This document shows positions 12,510 through 25,175 of a DNA stretch of 64,000 nt, piece by piece. Each line of letters opens with the position of its first letter. Within the stretch, counting starts at the first letter, position 1. A program made the position numbers and the translations under genes. The DNA comes from Stromatinia cepivora (Eukaryota > Ascomycota > Leotiomycetes > Helotiales > Sclerotiniaceae), in the NCBI GenBank assembly GCA_014898415.1, contig RCTD01000005.1:868001-932000 (forward strand). The letters run 5' to 3'. The notes beneath the pieces were generated by a model. That model did no database searches. It was not told the origin of the DNA and saw only the letters and a program-made list of their open reading frames with translations.

Positions 12510-13575
12510 TATACATCCACTATAACATCCTCAATCCCAAAATCACGATCATCTAAAGTCCACTCAAATCTGAAATTATGAACCAAGCCATCTAACATCC
12601 AACATCCCTCTGTCCTCTGTCCTCTGTCCTCTGTCCTCTGTCCTCTATACTCTACCCACCCAACCCCAACAACCTACTCCTACAGCCCAAGAAAACCTCA
12701 AGTACGACCATTTCAAACATATTACCTAGTTCATCTCAAATCACAACCGACCCGAAAATAACTCCCAACTAAAGAGTATGTAGCTCCTCATTTACGAAGT
12801 ACCCCCCATGATCCACCTCCCGAATTTAGATGGATGAATTGCCAGATTACAATGTACATCTAAGGATGAAACCATTTTAGATACTTACTTAATCCGTACA
12901 TTTCATTCCGATCTTCAAATAGTAGGAGCTACAGCCAGCCTACAGGAGATTCCGATTGTCGTATTTGATTACTAGGTACCTAAGCACCTATTACATGAAT
13001 TTACTCGTATATGGATGGCATAGAAGGATGAACATCTTTGTTCTAGAAGCTGACATGCATAGTAGTTCCTAGGTATATAAAACAGAATTAAAATCATCAA
13101 AAATGAATAAATGAAAGAACCTACCTACCTATAAACAATACATAAATCCCCATTCAATTCGACATCATGATTTTATAACACAAAATACAATTCCCAATTC
13201 TCACTCCCAAACTCCCAAACCTACAACTCAACCCTACCAAGCCAACTACTGCCAAATTACAAAACGTAATCCCTCATCCAACATCACCTACTTAGCCCTC
13301 CAATCCATATAATAAATAGCACCTAAAAATACGAGTAAAATGAACTTACGAATACTTCATTCCTTGAATATCTTGGGATTTCTTGAGTTTTCTCTTGGGG
13401 TTTCTTGGTGTTGTGTTGGTTTTTGGTGGATTATTATGACCGGATGGATTTAGGGTGCTATTTTTGGTGCTTTTTTAGGTAGTTTAGTACGGAGTAGTAA
13501 GTACCTAAATAAGTAGGTAGGTATGTTGTGCGTATGTAGAGTTCGCCACTAGGTATTAATTAATTATCTATCTAT

Positions 13576-13606
<31 letters not shown>

Positions 13607-14354
13607 TCGTTTGTTCATTTTGTTTCTCATATACTTTCTATACATTGCATCGTTATAAGGCTGCGATGATAACGAACCGATTTATCGGACGGATTCATCT
13701 GCTGTCTTGACGCATCGTCTTTTACGTGATTTTCATGGATTAAGACTGGATGTTCCTGATTGATGGGTTTGAAGGTTGTTTTATATTTTTGGGATTGATG
13801 GATAGATGATATACATGCATGTTTTACCGCATCTTTTTTATGTCATTTGTGTTACGGGTAGTCACAGACATTTATTCCTACGAGACAGTTCGGTAGTGAT
13901 GGTTTACTTTGCCCTTGGTACTGAGTTGATGGGGATTCTAGGTAAAGGGGGGGGGCTATTTTTTGAGTATTTCTAGAAAGCCAATACACTCCTCTGATTT
14001 AATTTAACTCACATTAACTTCTTGCCATAGCTTGGATTGATGAGAGAAATGATGTCACGCGTTATTGCTGACCGTGTTCTCGGAATTCGGTCACTCGCAA
14101 CCTTCGGACTCTTATTTTTCACTTCTTCTCAGTTAATTTCTCATAGGCTAAGTAGACAATTCTGCTTGCCGAGTGAAGTGATACGTATAAGCAAGTGCTC
14201 TACGTTTGTCCTATCTCTATCTATTTCTATTTCTATATCTATATACAGCACAGTGACATGTACAGCATAATCGCATGTACTGCATGGACGCACGATAAAC
14301 TCCACCAATGCATACCATAACCTCCACACAAGCCCTCTACTCCCCCCATACAAA
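12510..14354. other. Intergenic region with simple repeats
   Basis: No coding region is recognised. A 7-bp tandem repeat (unit CTCTGTC, about six to seven copies) lies at about 12606-12653 and a TTCG microsatellite at about 13576-13616. A pyrimidine-rich TCTATT tract is near 14213-14245. The right part is the 3' flank of the methionine sulfoxide reductase gene. Confidence 0.5.
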
Positions 14355-15186
14355 CTACCAATCACACCCGACCGCCAAAACCCCCGCCAACTCCTCCAAC
14401 CACTTCCGATCCACTTCATCAAACCCTTCCTTAACCCCACAATCAACATCAATAATCGCCCTCACAACCCCATCCACAATAATCGGCACAACAATCTCAC
14501 TCTGACTAGCTGCATCACATGCAATATGACCCGGAAATTTCTCAACATCGGGAACGAGCTGCGTAGTCTGAGTAGAAGCGGCAGTGCCACATACACCGCG
14601 CGAAAAAGCGATGGTTTGACATGCGACTTTTCCTTGGAAGGGTCCGAGGATTAGGGAGGGTTTGGTGGATGAAGGGTCCAGGGTGTAGAAACCTGGGGAG
14701 GTGAGTTGGTGGGTTAGGGAAAGAGGAAGGGGAGGGGAAGGGGGAAGGGGAGACGAACCAGCCCAGTTTACCTCCGAGGAGGGCGATGGAAGTGATTTAT
14801 ATGCGTGCCATAGTAATGAGGCTGTGTTTGATAAATTACTATTTTCCTTCGTTACTCGGGATTCCTAGATGCTACCACTTATCACATCACAACACATCAT
14901 ATCATATCATATCACTTGATACAACGACAGGAGAGACATATTTACCAGACCTAATCTTCATCAGTATATATACATATTTATTCATCTCAATCTCAATGAA
15001 TCAGAGAAAAAAACATACCCAATTCCTCTGTCCATCAAATAATCCCCTCGCCTCCTCTAATACCTGCGCATAAGCTTCCTCTTTACTTATATCAGCTTTG
15101 AACGTTGACGCATCGGCATGTACCTATTTTTTGTATTTGAGTTAGCTTGCTGTTCGGAAGGATTGCAGACAGATAAGACATACCAT
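14355..15186 (-). CDS. Free methionine-(R)-sulfoxide reductase (GAF domain, fRMsr)
   Basis: The enzyme reduces free methionine-R-sulfoxide, using thioredoxin, as part of oxidative-stress repair. Four exons were read from splice sites: 15186-15184 (only the ATG), 15123-15019, 14864-14759 and 14692-14355, with introns of 60, 154 and 66 nt. The sum is 552 nt, giving 183 aa. The protein starts MVHADASTFKADISKEEAYA. The single GAF domain contains WAGFYTLD, the three family cysteines in KVACQTIAF, RGVCGTAA and HIACDAAS, and SEIVVPII...GVVRAIIDVD. All these match the eukaryotic and bacterial fRMsr (YebR type) pattern. The longest exon carries the three cysteines. An alternative start could lie in exon 2 only if translation began at a non-ATG codon, so the ATG-only exon is preferred. 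There is no frame damage. Confidence 0.92.
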
Positions 15187-16030
15187 TTTGCAGTCGGGTC
15201 GGTGGGTGATGTGTTAGGTTTATTGGTTTGAGCACGGGTAGAGTGGAAAGTACGGAGTACTACTGTAGTTGTGTTCTAATGAAATGCCCAGTGGTAAAAT
15301 ACCGGTTGTGAAAATACTAGGTAATGAACTTGAAAATTTATGAGGAGGGTCTTGAGGGTCTTTTCACATGACACTGGTGGAAGAGGAAGAAATTGAGTGG
15401 TGGTCTGTGCGTAACAGAGGTTCCTACCGGTATCCCTATTGCGTGAAGTCTCGTGATTTGGGGGTAGTGGATCATGTGAAAATTTGTCAGGCAAGTTTTG
15501 GAAAGACGGATGCGTCGTGGGGGGAAATAGTTTTCATCCGACGGTCGTTCGAAAGCAATTCAATTGATGTCTGCACCATACATACTGCCAAATTTGTAAA
15601 GGTATGTCCCAGCATCTCATAGCTTCTAGTGCCTTCACATTACACATATACGCTTCGTAGCTTTGAAGTCATATACTTTCCACCGTGATCTCGTTATTGT
15701 TCATTCATATTCTGAATTTAGAATTATCCACAAATCTATGATTCGAGATATTTCTGAGCTATCAGATTACAAATGGCTCTCAATATTATTTTCTTTTGCT
15801 CTCTTCATTTACTGTTGTTATGCCAGTTTCATAGTATAAAGTTACTTTGCATACACACAAATTATTTTGCACTTTTAGTTTTGAAAGTGCAATCGTTCTA
15901 CAATGCAAATTCCTTATAGATATAAAATCATAAAGTAATAAAGAAATTTGTAATGTATAGGGGAAAAGGCTTTTTTCCCCCCATTGTTATTGTTACATCC
16001 ATTACTGGGTTAGTTTAGGTTTATCAAAAT
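15187..16030. other. Intergenic region between fRMsr and the helicase
   Basis: It contains the promoter of the fRMsr gene and the 3' flank of the helicase. An open frame at 15368-15622 (plus) shows no recognisable domain and is likely chance. Nothing else is seen. Confidence 0.4.
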
Positions 16031-19000
16031 TCATGGAAACTCCGATTGATCGATCACTGGCCAACCCATCCTTGCATAATTCAATTTTCTGGATTGATTG
16101 TTTTGCATACCCTATTTAGAAGACTTAGTTATAATTGAAAATCATGCAAATGCTGCCTTGAACGCACCTTTTCTACGGTATCTTCCACAATGTACCTGAA
16201 AATCTTGACACTCCTGGTTTGGCCAATTCTTTGAACCCGAGCAATAGCTTGAGACTCAACCATTGGGTTCCACTGCGGCTCTAGAATATAAACATGATTT
16301 GCGATTGTAAGATTGAGACTATGAATGTTAGCAGTCTATTTTAGAACATGGGCAGACAAACCCCTCCGCTCCAGTTCCAGTGGTCATTATCAGGATGCGT
16401 ATATGTTCATCTGATGTATATCTCTGTAGGATGCCATGTCGTTGTGCGGTCGGGCAACTTCCATCTATACGTTCAAAGGGTAGCCCGTAAAGCTTGAGAT
16501 AATGCCCAACAAGGTCCAAAGATGTTGTCCAACATGAAAAGATTATACTGGTGGTCCAGTTAGTAATGTTTGCATACTTGCCCAAGCTAGTGCGTCATAC
16601 CTCTTGCCCCCCGTTTGGTTCTGTTCGATATCTTTCAGTAGTTCTCTCATTTTAGAGGAAGTTCCAGTACTCTCAAATTTGCTCGGTACTGGCAATGGAT
16701 GGGCGACGCGCATACTTCCAAGCTCATCAGCAAAACAGATATCCCCCATAACCAGCTGATCGCATATCGTGCAGCTTGCATGCATGTTATCTTTATCTGG
16801 AATCAAGGAGTTCTTGTATTTAGAACCGCAACTAAGGCACAAAAGATGTCCACAAGTAGTGAACCGGCCATGACAAGAGGCACCAGGGTCAAGACCGGTG
16901 ATCTCTACATCGCAATAAATGCATTTAGAATCCCCTTTCTCCTGAAGAAGTCCTAGCGCCTGCCCAGGATCGAAATGGGGGTCAGCCTGAGAACTGGAAG
17001 AACATCTTTTCAAAAATGTGCCGTGATTACAAAGCCGCCGCAGTTGCAGTTGCAACTGAAAGATGCCAAAGTAACCCTTTTTATTTCTTGATTCACTATC
17101 CTGTTGCTTTATGGCCTGCATCTCTTCTTGACGCGTTGAATTATATAGCAATTTCTCCTCGAAAGAGAAGTGGACTGGTCGATATACGTCTTCTACACCT
17201 GGTAGATCGAGTAATTTTTTGGTGCGTCGTAAGCATACCGAATCTAACAATGTTCGAAGGTTGGTGGACCCTTCATCTTTCCCTCTCAAAAGAGGAATTG
17301 TGATGTGTTTTCTGAACAAGTACAGGTCATCCAGGGGCGAAGAGCGGAGAAATGAAACCAAAGCAGCAAGATCATCTATACTGTTCTGAATAGGGGTGCC
17401 AGTCAAGCACCATCGTGTTTTTGCGGAAAGTTGGCTCATGGCTCGAAAAAGCTTCGTCTTCATGTTTCGGATACGATGCGCTAAGACACAGTAAGTGAGC
17501 GAGAATTTTAGCAAGGCTGTCGTATACTGTGGAACTACCTTCATCAAGGACAATACGGAACCATTCGATACCATATACCGCACTTTCCGGATCTAATAAC
17601 TCCACAGAGACTGTATCGTACGTACTAAGTACAATATCCGTATTAGCTAAGGCTTCACAACTTGTCTCGCGTCCTCGCCCATGATATATGTTGATGTCCA
17701 TATATCCTCGACAGTGCCTACCCTGCCCTAGCTTTATCGCCTGGTTGGATTTCAAATGATGTCTTACTTCGTGATTTCTTCTCTCCATCCATCGATAAGT
17801 ACTGCGATTCATTAATTCAGAGCAAGGCTGCATGAGCAAGAGGTATACATACGAGACGTTTGGACCAAAATGAGTGTTGCTCTTGAACGAACTTTGCACT
17901 TGAGGTTTGTGCTGTGCTCAAACTTTTGAGGGGAACTACCAAAGAAGTTTTTGGCCTCTCTAGATGTTTGCATAATGCTGGCAATTATTGTCAACGTCTT
18001 TCCGAGACCCATATCATCTGCCAGAATTCCTCCGCCACATTCGACGTGAATACCTTCAAGTATGTGGCCTGTTATTTTATGTTGGTAACTCCGATATAGT
18101 TAGCATATAGGAAATCGCTGTTTTTCGATGCATGACTCAAGCTTAGCTTACCAGATCTGGTTTTTGTGTGTTTGGGGAGTCCATAACGAATACTCGTCGG
18201 GGATGGGACCAAATTCCCTTTGTGCTATGAAGTCCAATGCCTCCGCTTGGTGACTAATCATTCGAAGCCGGTAATTAGTAAAGGCAGTGCCCAATGGAAG
18301 AGAATGGCGTACCGCAGAAGGGGCGTCATTATCTTGACGTGTGCTTCTATCATTTTCAGGTTTTGACACCTGCTCAACGAATTCAAAATCTTTGTAACCC
18401 TATTGTGAAGCTTTGGTTGGAGCCGAATATCATTTTTAAGGACGGATTCAACATCCAGGGAGTGTTCGATGTAGGAATCATTAGCATGTAATTTTTTGCT
18501 TTCCACGATCATGCTCCTCGGAGCGTTGTCGAAAGTCAAGAAGTGAGGATTATCATACTCTGCGTATTTCTCCAGTTGCTCCGATTCTGGATGTTGCAAG
18601 TAAATCTTGTTTGTCGACAGCAACGTACCAAGAGCATCACGAATGGCTGTTGGACCAGCCACTGTTATGTCAATGGAATGATATGGACTTTTTTCGGCGG
18701 ATTCATGACCGAGTTGTGACGAATTTGTTTCGAACTGACAACCTAGATTTTTCAATTCGCAAAGTACTCAGCTGGTCTGCTCATTTATAATCGCGATGTC
18801 AGCTGGAAGATTCGATTCTTGGGCAGAGAAGGCTGTATTTAAAAAGACAATTCCATTCTCAGGCTGGAAGTGAAGGCTCAGTAAAAACTTTTCTTTTGGA
18901 CCAGTGTTGATGAGATCGTTTGTCAACTCTTCTTGTACTGTGGTATCTAGGATTTTTGTTTGTACATTGTGAATCTGATTATTCTCAATTACTTTCAACG

Positions 19001-19167
19001 TTACAATCTTGCTACATTCAGCACTTACCAGACCAAAGCATACTGGATCGTTGTCATTGACAAACCCGTGTCGTGAAGATCCACCATTATCCGGAATGTT
19101 CTCGTCACCTTGAGTTGCTGAACCAGACAAGAGCTCACCCTTCCTCTTCTTGTGGGAATGAAAAGCC
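16031..19167 (-). pseudogene. SNF2-family DNA translocase with RING finger (Rad5/HLTF-like), damaged; body of the split gene
   Basis: Chromatin/DNA-repair ATPase of the SNF2-RING-helicase_C class. Exons read on the minus strand: 19167-18152, 18088-17853, 17801-17768, 17717-17539, 17480-16601, 16547-16362, 16318-16168 and 16111-16031; introns are 43-63 nt. Motifs in order: LRMISHQAEALDFI (Q motif region), GGGILADDMGLGKTL (Walker A), WFRIVLDEAHRIRN (DEAH box, formed across an intron), RWCLTGTPIQNS, C-x2-C...CGHLLC...C-x2-C RING finger (about 16730-16930), FSCWTTSLDLVG, GTGAEGLNL, EPQWNPMVESQAIARVQRIGQ, ending GMQNNQSRKLNYARMGW. Damage: an in-frame TGA at 18768-18770 (a CGA-to-TGA change would explain it) and a 1-nt frameshift near 18391, where frame 'RVTK' must jump to 'DFEFVEQVSKPEN'. 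The first exon is separated by the hAT element. Everything 3' of the frameshift still splices in frame, so decay looks recent. Confidence 0.85.
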
Positions 19168-19217
19168 CTAGTTGTGGAAGTTTGAGAGTTAGCCAGTAAA
19201 ATTTAAGTAAAACAAAA

Positions 19218-19225
19218 ATTACAAC
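19218..19225. repeat. 8-bp target-site duplication of the hAT element, left copy
   Basis: ATTACAAC sits immediately before the hAT terminus TAGGCTGCGCAA. The identical octamer follows the other terminus at 31911-31918. Eight bp is the hallmark of hAT insertion. Confidence 0.95.
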
Positions 19226-19242
19226 TAGGCTGCGCAACGGGT

Positions 19243-19470
19243 ACCCGCGGGGCGGATAATGGCCTTGACAGATAATCCGTGGGTACTTATTGGGCGGGGC
19301 GGATAATTCAAAATCTGGATGGGTAACCCATGGGTTATCTGTAGATAATCTGCGGATTATCTATATATTTGCAGATTACCTATTTATCTGCGGATAGATG
19401 GATAATCTGTGGATATATGGGTAATCTGTAGATTATCTGCAGATTATCTGTAAATAATTTGCAGACGCTT
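19243..19470. repeat. hAT subterminal repeat zone, left
   Basis: Repeated copies of GGATAATC, GATTATC and ATAATCTGCGGATTATC in both orientations. hAT transposases generally bind clustered subterminal motifs, which these resemble. The counterpart zone is at 31640-31900. Confidence 0.7.
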
Positions 19471-21652
19471 GATAAGATTATAAGTGCGGGGTATTTCATT
19501 ATACTAATCTTTATACTAATCGCTTTATTTATTTAAATTGGATTATACAAAATAGATTGAACAAAAGGTTAATTATATCTTTATTGCTTATTATTATATA
19601 TCTGAATATAAATTACAACTCCCTTCCAATGTAGGAATAACCTATCATTATTTTCTGTAAGCGGTGTACAAACACTATATTCTTTGCTTGAATAGTTACT
19701 CGTTTTGTATGGATAGCGTATAAATTTGTCATTAATAATTATTAGCTTTCTATCAATAAATAAATATAAAAGTCTACTTTCAAACTCAGTTATTATAGTA
19801 GACTCTGTAGCCTCTTATAAAGCCTCTAAGGCTGAGCTCTGAATTCGAAAGGAACCGTGATTGTATATGATTTCTTTTATTAATCAATGGAATGGTAATT
19901 TCAGTATAAAAAGTTCTATCGATTTTTGATACCAACGAATTTCTTGAAGTACAATAGCTATACGCGTTTTAGAGTCTTATACTAATCATTTAACTTACTA
20001 TCAGGTTTAAATCTCCATTTCTTTTTGTTTATATTACGAATATATGATTTTTTAATTCGTAACTACATTTTCGTATTACTCAAAACAGCCCGGATAATAT
20101 CTCGCTTTAAAAGAGGTATATCGCATTTCGCTAAAGGATTAATAACTATTTAAAAATAAATCAGAGTAATTTAGCTTATTAATATCGATTGTAATATAAA
20201 TAGCTTAGGAATATTGAAAGAAGAATAGGCTAAAATATAGATATAACGAATCAGAGATTAAAAAAAGCAATATTTAAATAGGGATTGAATCCTTATCCTA
20301 AAAGTAAACGAACATACATTTAATGCCTCCCCATTTTCAAAAACTTTAATTTATTTCAAACCTTTTAAACCCCTATTATTAAATTCAATTTTCATACTAA
20401 TCTTTATACTAATAATTTAATATACCTTCCAAATATAAAGTTTCTATTGAATTATCTAATAACCCTTACACCATTAAAACTCGAAATCAATTAAATAATC
20501 GAAATGAATTTGAGATTCAAATCGAAAAAGCTAAAGTGAACGATCAAGCAGTAATTACTTATCGATTGAATACTATTCGTTGATCAAATGAGTAGATCCA
20601 AATGAATGAATTCGAATAAGCTAATATAAAAGAATAGATCAAAAATGAAGTGATCTATAAGTAGTGAATTAGAATAAATTTATTCTTTTTCTATTGATAT
20701 TAATTTTGATTTTATTAGGAAGGTGATAGATGTTTATGTATCAATTATTGTACAAAGATTAGACTATAGAGATAAGGGAGGTCAATTTGCGTAAGCTTAT
20801 AATGATAATAATAATTTTGAAGATTATAAAGAAAACGATGAGGTTTTTCAAGAATGAATATAGAAAGATGATGATGAGTATAATGAAGAAAGGTTTATTG
20901 ATCTTAAAGAAGATAAAGAAGAACAAAAGTAAGAGCTTTTTATTCATAATATTAAGATATATTGATTCTTATGATTTTTACTTTTTTATTATTAATTTAC
21001 TATTTAGAAATACCGAAATCTTGAGTTTCGTTTTTAACAAAAAGCTTGAAAGTGGATAATGAAAAGCTTTCAGAAAAAATATAATAAATTAAATTTGAAA
21101 GGGATTGATTATTTAATCTTTTTAGGATCTTATATTGATTATAAGATTAGGTAAATTAATCTTCTTTTATATTAATCTTTATACTAATCATTAATCATTG
21201 TATAATAAATATTATAAGATCATTTCATTTTATAAATTCTTTATCTCTTATAAATTGATGTTATAGCGAAATCTCTATATAACTTTTAATGTTGAATATA
21301 AAGAGGGGGATCCAGATTGGATACAGTTACCAGACCCTAATGAATAAGTATATAAAGAACTACAACCTTGAAAAATATGGATTTTATGATTTACCAAAGA
21401 AAGATAAGGAGTTATATAAAGGTATATTACTTTTGTTGATACATTCTGAAGATTTTATTCTTCAAGATTATCAATGTATCAATTTTGTATATAAAGAGTT
21501 TCGTTTGATAATTAGTATAGAGCTACTCTTCAAATTTAATATATAAATAGTTTACTAATATTAATATCAATATCAATATCAATAATATTAATTCTTATTA
21601 TATCAATAAATAAAGCTATAACAATATATATCTTTATTATTCTTTATTTAAA
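19471..21652 (+). other. hAT interior upstream of the transposase relic, AT-rich
   Basis: AT-rich sequence within the hAT element. An 85-codon open piece at 21289-21546 (with HSEDFILQDYQCINFVYKE) looks like part of an old coding region, possibly a second hAT-encoded protein, but I do not recognise it. Three copies of the 20-bp ATAYTAATCTTTATAYTAAT motif occur here (19501, 20394, 21169). Confidence 0.45.
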
Positions 21653-24230
21653 ATGACTACTTCAAATTCAAGGTTAATTAGCGATCTTCGTAGTACTAAT
21701 CTTCGAAATGATTTTTTTATTGAAGAGAATAATTCAATAGAAGATTTTACTTCGTTTCTTTTAATTATAAATTCTAATCAAGCTTATTTTCTTTTCAAAC
21801 TGGATATCAAACAATTGTTTTTACGATAATAGCGATAATCATTATAGTATAAATCGAAAACTTTAAATGATATCAACCCTTATAAAATGATTGATTAAAA
21901 GAGAGATAAAAAAGCATGAATATAAGAGTCTTTTCAATAAGGGACTAGAATCTCAAATAGAGAATCTGGTATAATCTATCGAATCTGCGAGAATATATTT
22001 ATTCACCCTAATATTTGAAATAAGAATATAGGAATTATATCTTTGATTAATTATCTAAAGTCTAAGATATATAAAAGGATTGTAGGTTCTATATAAAGCT
22101 CTTTATCATTCAAAATAAGTTATTCTAATTAATATAAAGATTAATATAAATATTAATTCATTCAATAATATTCATCGAAAGTTTTAACAAAAGAAAAATT
22201 TGATGATTAAGTATTTTTTATTATTATTTCTTTAAAAACTTCTTTTCGAATTATAAAAGACCCTTAATAGAAAGCTTTATATTTAATACAGAATCCACTT
22301 TTTCTATTATCTTCAGCAACAACACTTCGAAATCGCTTCAATGAATGTATTCTTTTTTTTGAATCTATTGCTTTAGCTTATTTCCTTAATCGCTCAAAGT
22401 GTACAATTATTTTAGATTGCTGATCAAATCCAATGAGAGATTCATTTATAGATATCAATTATTGCTTTATTAATCAAGATTGAAATATAGAATATATTCT
22501 TATTGATTTTGAATTTATTTATGAATCTTATATTGATCGACACTTTGGAGATATCCTTCTAAATGTTTTACAAAAGTTCGATATTCTTGGAAGAATTAAT
22601 GCAATAATTACAAATAATATTTCGAATAATACAACCCTATTTACAAAAGTAAACGATATTCTCAAAACCTCGGTATTCATTGATTTGATTTCTAATAATG
22701 AGATAATACAAATCCTTTGTTTATTATATTCTATTCAATTAGTTTTAAAGGGTTTACTTTCTGTGATTCGCATTAACTCTATTAATAATGAGCTTCAATA
22801 CAATTGGGAAGAATAACAAAAGAAAACTGATCTTGTAGTTGTTGAGCATAGTATTCAATATACTTTAGTTAAAGTATATATATCTATTTTATACTAATCT
22901 TTATACTAATTATACAATAGGTATAACAGGCTACTATTAAAATCAATGCAAGCTCAATTTGTCACAAAAGATTTAATTTTTTTCAATCAGAATCTGGAAA
23001 GAAGTTTTTATGTTTAATTCAAGATATTGCAATTCGATGGAATTCTACTTATTTAATGCTTATTCGATTATTGCATTTACGATACATATATAATCGATAC
23101 ACCGCTGCAATCTATAATATAATGATATTCAGTTTGGATTATAATAAATAGGTACAATGCAAATATATTATGGATATTACCTTATTATTCCATTATTTCA
23201 TCGATAACATTGATGGAATCAAGGACTCTATTATTATATATACATTTCGAATCTATAAAGAACTCTTTGAAAAACTTGAAGAATGTAATCGACGTTTATA
23301 AGCTTTAAACCATAATTGGATTCAATTATTTCGAACTGATATTCAAATTACAATCAAAAAATTAACAAAATATTATAAATAAACCTTCGAAAAACAAAAT
23401 AGTATTTTAGTATTTGTTACAATATTAAATCCTACATTCAAATTATCTTTATTTCAAAAAAAATACTTTTAGATCAGATTTAATACAACTAATTGGAAAA
23501 TGGAATATAAACAATATTTCATTGATTTTTTCAATAAAAATTACAAAGCATCAATTACCTCGACGATAACAGCTATTCCTGATAATAATAATGGATTTGC
23601 TGTATTTTTCGGTTCTTTACCTTTTATAGAAATAGAAGATCAATAGATTGATTTGGAAGTGGATTATTATCTCTTTATAGGTATATATTGATTATATTAA
23701 TCTTTATATTAATCGATTTCTATTTACTAATAAGATCTTTTCAGGGTTTTCTTATAAAATCTCTTTATCTTATTGAAAAAGAAATGAAGATCTATTCCCT
23801 AATCTTATACAAATAACAAAAGATATTCTTTGTATTCCTTTTGCTGGAATCTTTATTGAAAGAGTATTTAATCTTAGTAAAGATATATATAACTTCTAAC
23901 GAGGATATTTAAATCACAATACTATTTATGGTTTAATATTACTTTTATATTATTTGAAGTATAAGATGAATAAAGAAAACTTAATTATTGAAGAATTCAA
24001 TTATACTATTATAACGAATAAGCTTTCTGATTAAAAGATTCAAGAGGAATGGGAAAGTCGAAGAAGAGCTATAGAAAAGCATATAGATTTATAATATCTT
24101 CCTGATGTGAAGCCTAATCCATTGAAACGATTTAATAGAATTCAATGGAATAAAGATCGGAATAAAAGAAAGCGATCTTCAACTCTAGTTAGCTCATTAC
24201 TATCAGCATTACTTCATCGTCGATTTTAAT
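21653..24230 (+). pseudogene. hAT transposase relic
   Basis: Fragments in order on the plus strand match a fungal hAT transposase. RNase H-like core: TIILDC-stop-SNPMRDSF near 22400-22445 (the stop stands where Trp is usual), YCFINQD, LIDFEFIY, FDILGRINAIITNN (about 22575-22620). Then DIAIRWNSTYLMLIRLLHLR near 23022-23085. Last, the C-terminal dimerisation motif DILCIPFAGIFIERVFN...KDI at about 23818-23890, followed by NF-stop-RGYLNHNTI. Two introns are readable with GT-AG ends: 22874-22920 and 23681-23744. Stops at expected Trp, Arg and Gln positions fit C-to-T/G-to-A mutation. It is not functional. The proposed first ATG at 21653 is a guess. Confidence 0.85.
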
Positions 24231-24451
24231 TATTATCTCAATCATCACTTCATTGTTGTGATTCTGAATCATACTCATAATCTATTATTACATTGCAATT
24301 GAGAGAAGTATCAATTGTTTATGAAACTCCTTCTTCTCTTCAAATTAGTAATAATATAAAGGTTATAGAAAATGAAGAGTATCAATTATTACCCCTTATT
24401 CGATTATATGAAAGAATACAGTAAAGCTAGTATAGAAACTTTAGAAATAGT

Positions 24452-24733
24452 TGTGACGCACAAGAGCCGTAGTAGAGCTGAATAAACAGGGTCAATTATG
24501 TTCTTTAGAATCTATAATTGAAGAACTATGGCTTGTAAGGAGCGACTAGATATATATATACAAATATTTATTTGTGGATTGTAGGGTTGTATGTAAGTAT
24601 TATTAGGGTTATTATTTTACTATACTAAATTGTATGATTTATAATATATATATATAGATGATTAGTTTATAAATTGATATAGGAAATAAAAGGTATTATG
24701 TGGTTAGTTTCCTATAGTTTACGATTCATGATA
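24452..24733 (-). repeat. Gypsy copy 2 LTR (3' LTR)
   Basis: Begins TGTGACGCACAAGAGCC, ends CGATTCATGATA where the intact partner has CGATTCGTGACA. Immediately preceded by the duplication ATAGT. Confidence 0.85.
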
Positions 24734-24839
24734 TTATCCCTCCCTTCAGAAAAGTTTGTCCTTAAGTGTTTCACTTCTTTATTCTATTACTATTTTATTA
24801 GAAATTAGGTTTTATAAAGATTCATAAGCTTTAAATCAA

Positions 24840-25175
24840 TTAGATTGGTTATTTTGGTTGATTTGGTTAATTTACTGAAAATTGATCAAATTGATCAAAT
24901 TAATCGATCAAATTAATCAAAATGACGAATGAATTAATCAAATCGACCAAATCGTTCATCAATTAATTAAATTAATATTGATTTGTATTTTCCTTGATTT
25001 AGGGAACCTCTGAAAAAAAAAAGTTTCAATAGAAAAGGGAAGGAGGTTGAATTATGGTATAATGATAATGGATGGTTAATATGGTCAATTCCGAAATTGA
25101 CCAAGTTAATCGATCAAATTGACCAAATTAATCAAATTGACCAAATCAACCAAATTAACCAAATTGAACGAAATC
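24840..25175. repeat. Degenerate short tandem repeat, AAATTGACC/AAATCAACC type
   Basis: Runs of 9-bp-like units (AAATTGACC, AAATTAATC, AAATCGACC) occur in two blocks, 24850-24970 and 25085-25170, within the Gypsy element next to its 3' LTR. The region has an open frame (25119-25370) rich in Lys and Thr that is only a translation of the repeat at its start. No counterpart in copy 1 is in the window. Confidence 0.6.

Noticed and set aside
17481..17899. Reading the helicase frame through introns as a C-terminally altered product
   Set aside because: Three 50-58-nt introns with GT-AG ends restore LLIDGWREEITK, the conserved K-H junction and the DEAH box, so the run-through frame is an artefact.
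18756..18790. A 35-nt intron that would remove the helicase TGA
   Set aside because: The TGA precedes the only GT donor, so no such intron can exclude it.
19025..19237. Alternative minus-strand frame across the helicase 5' exon and hAT end
   Set aside because: Out of frame with the conserved helicase sequence; runs into the transposon.
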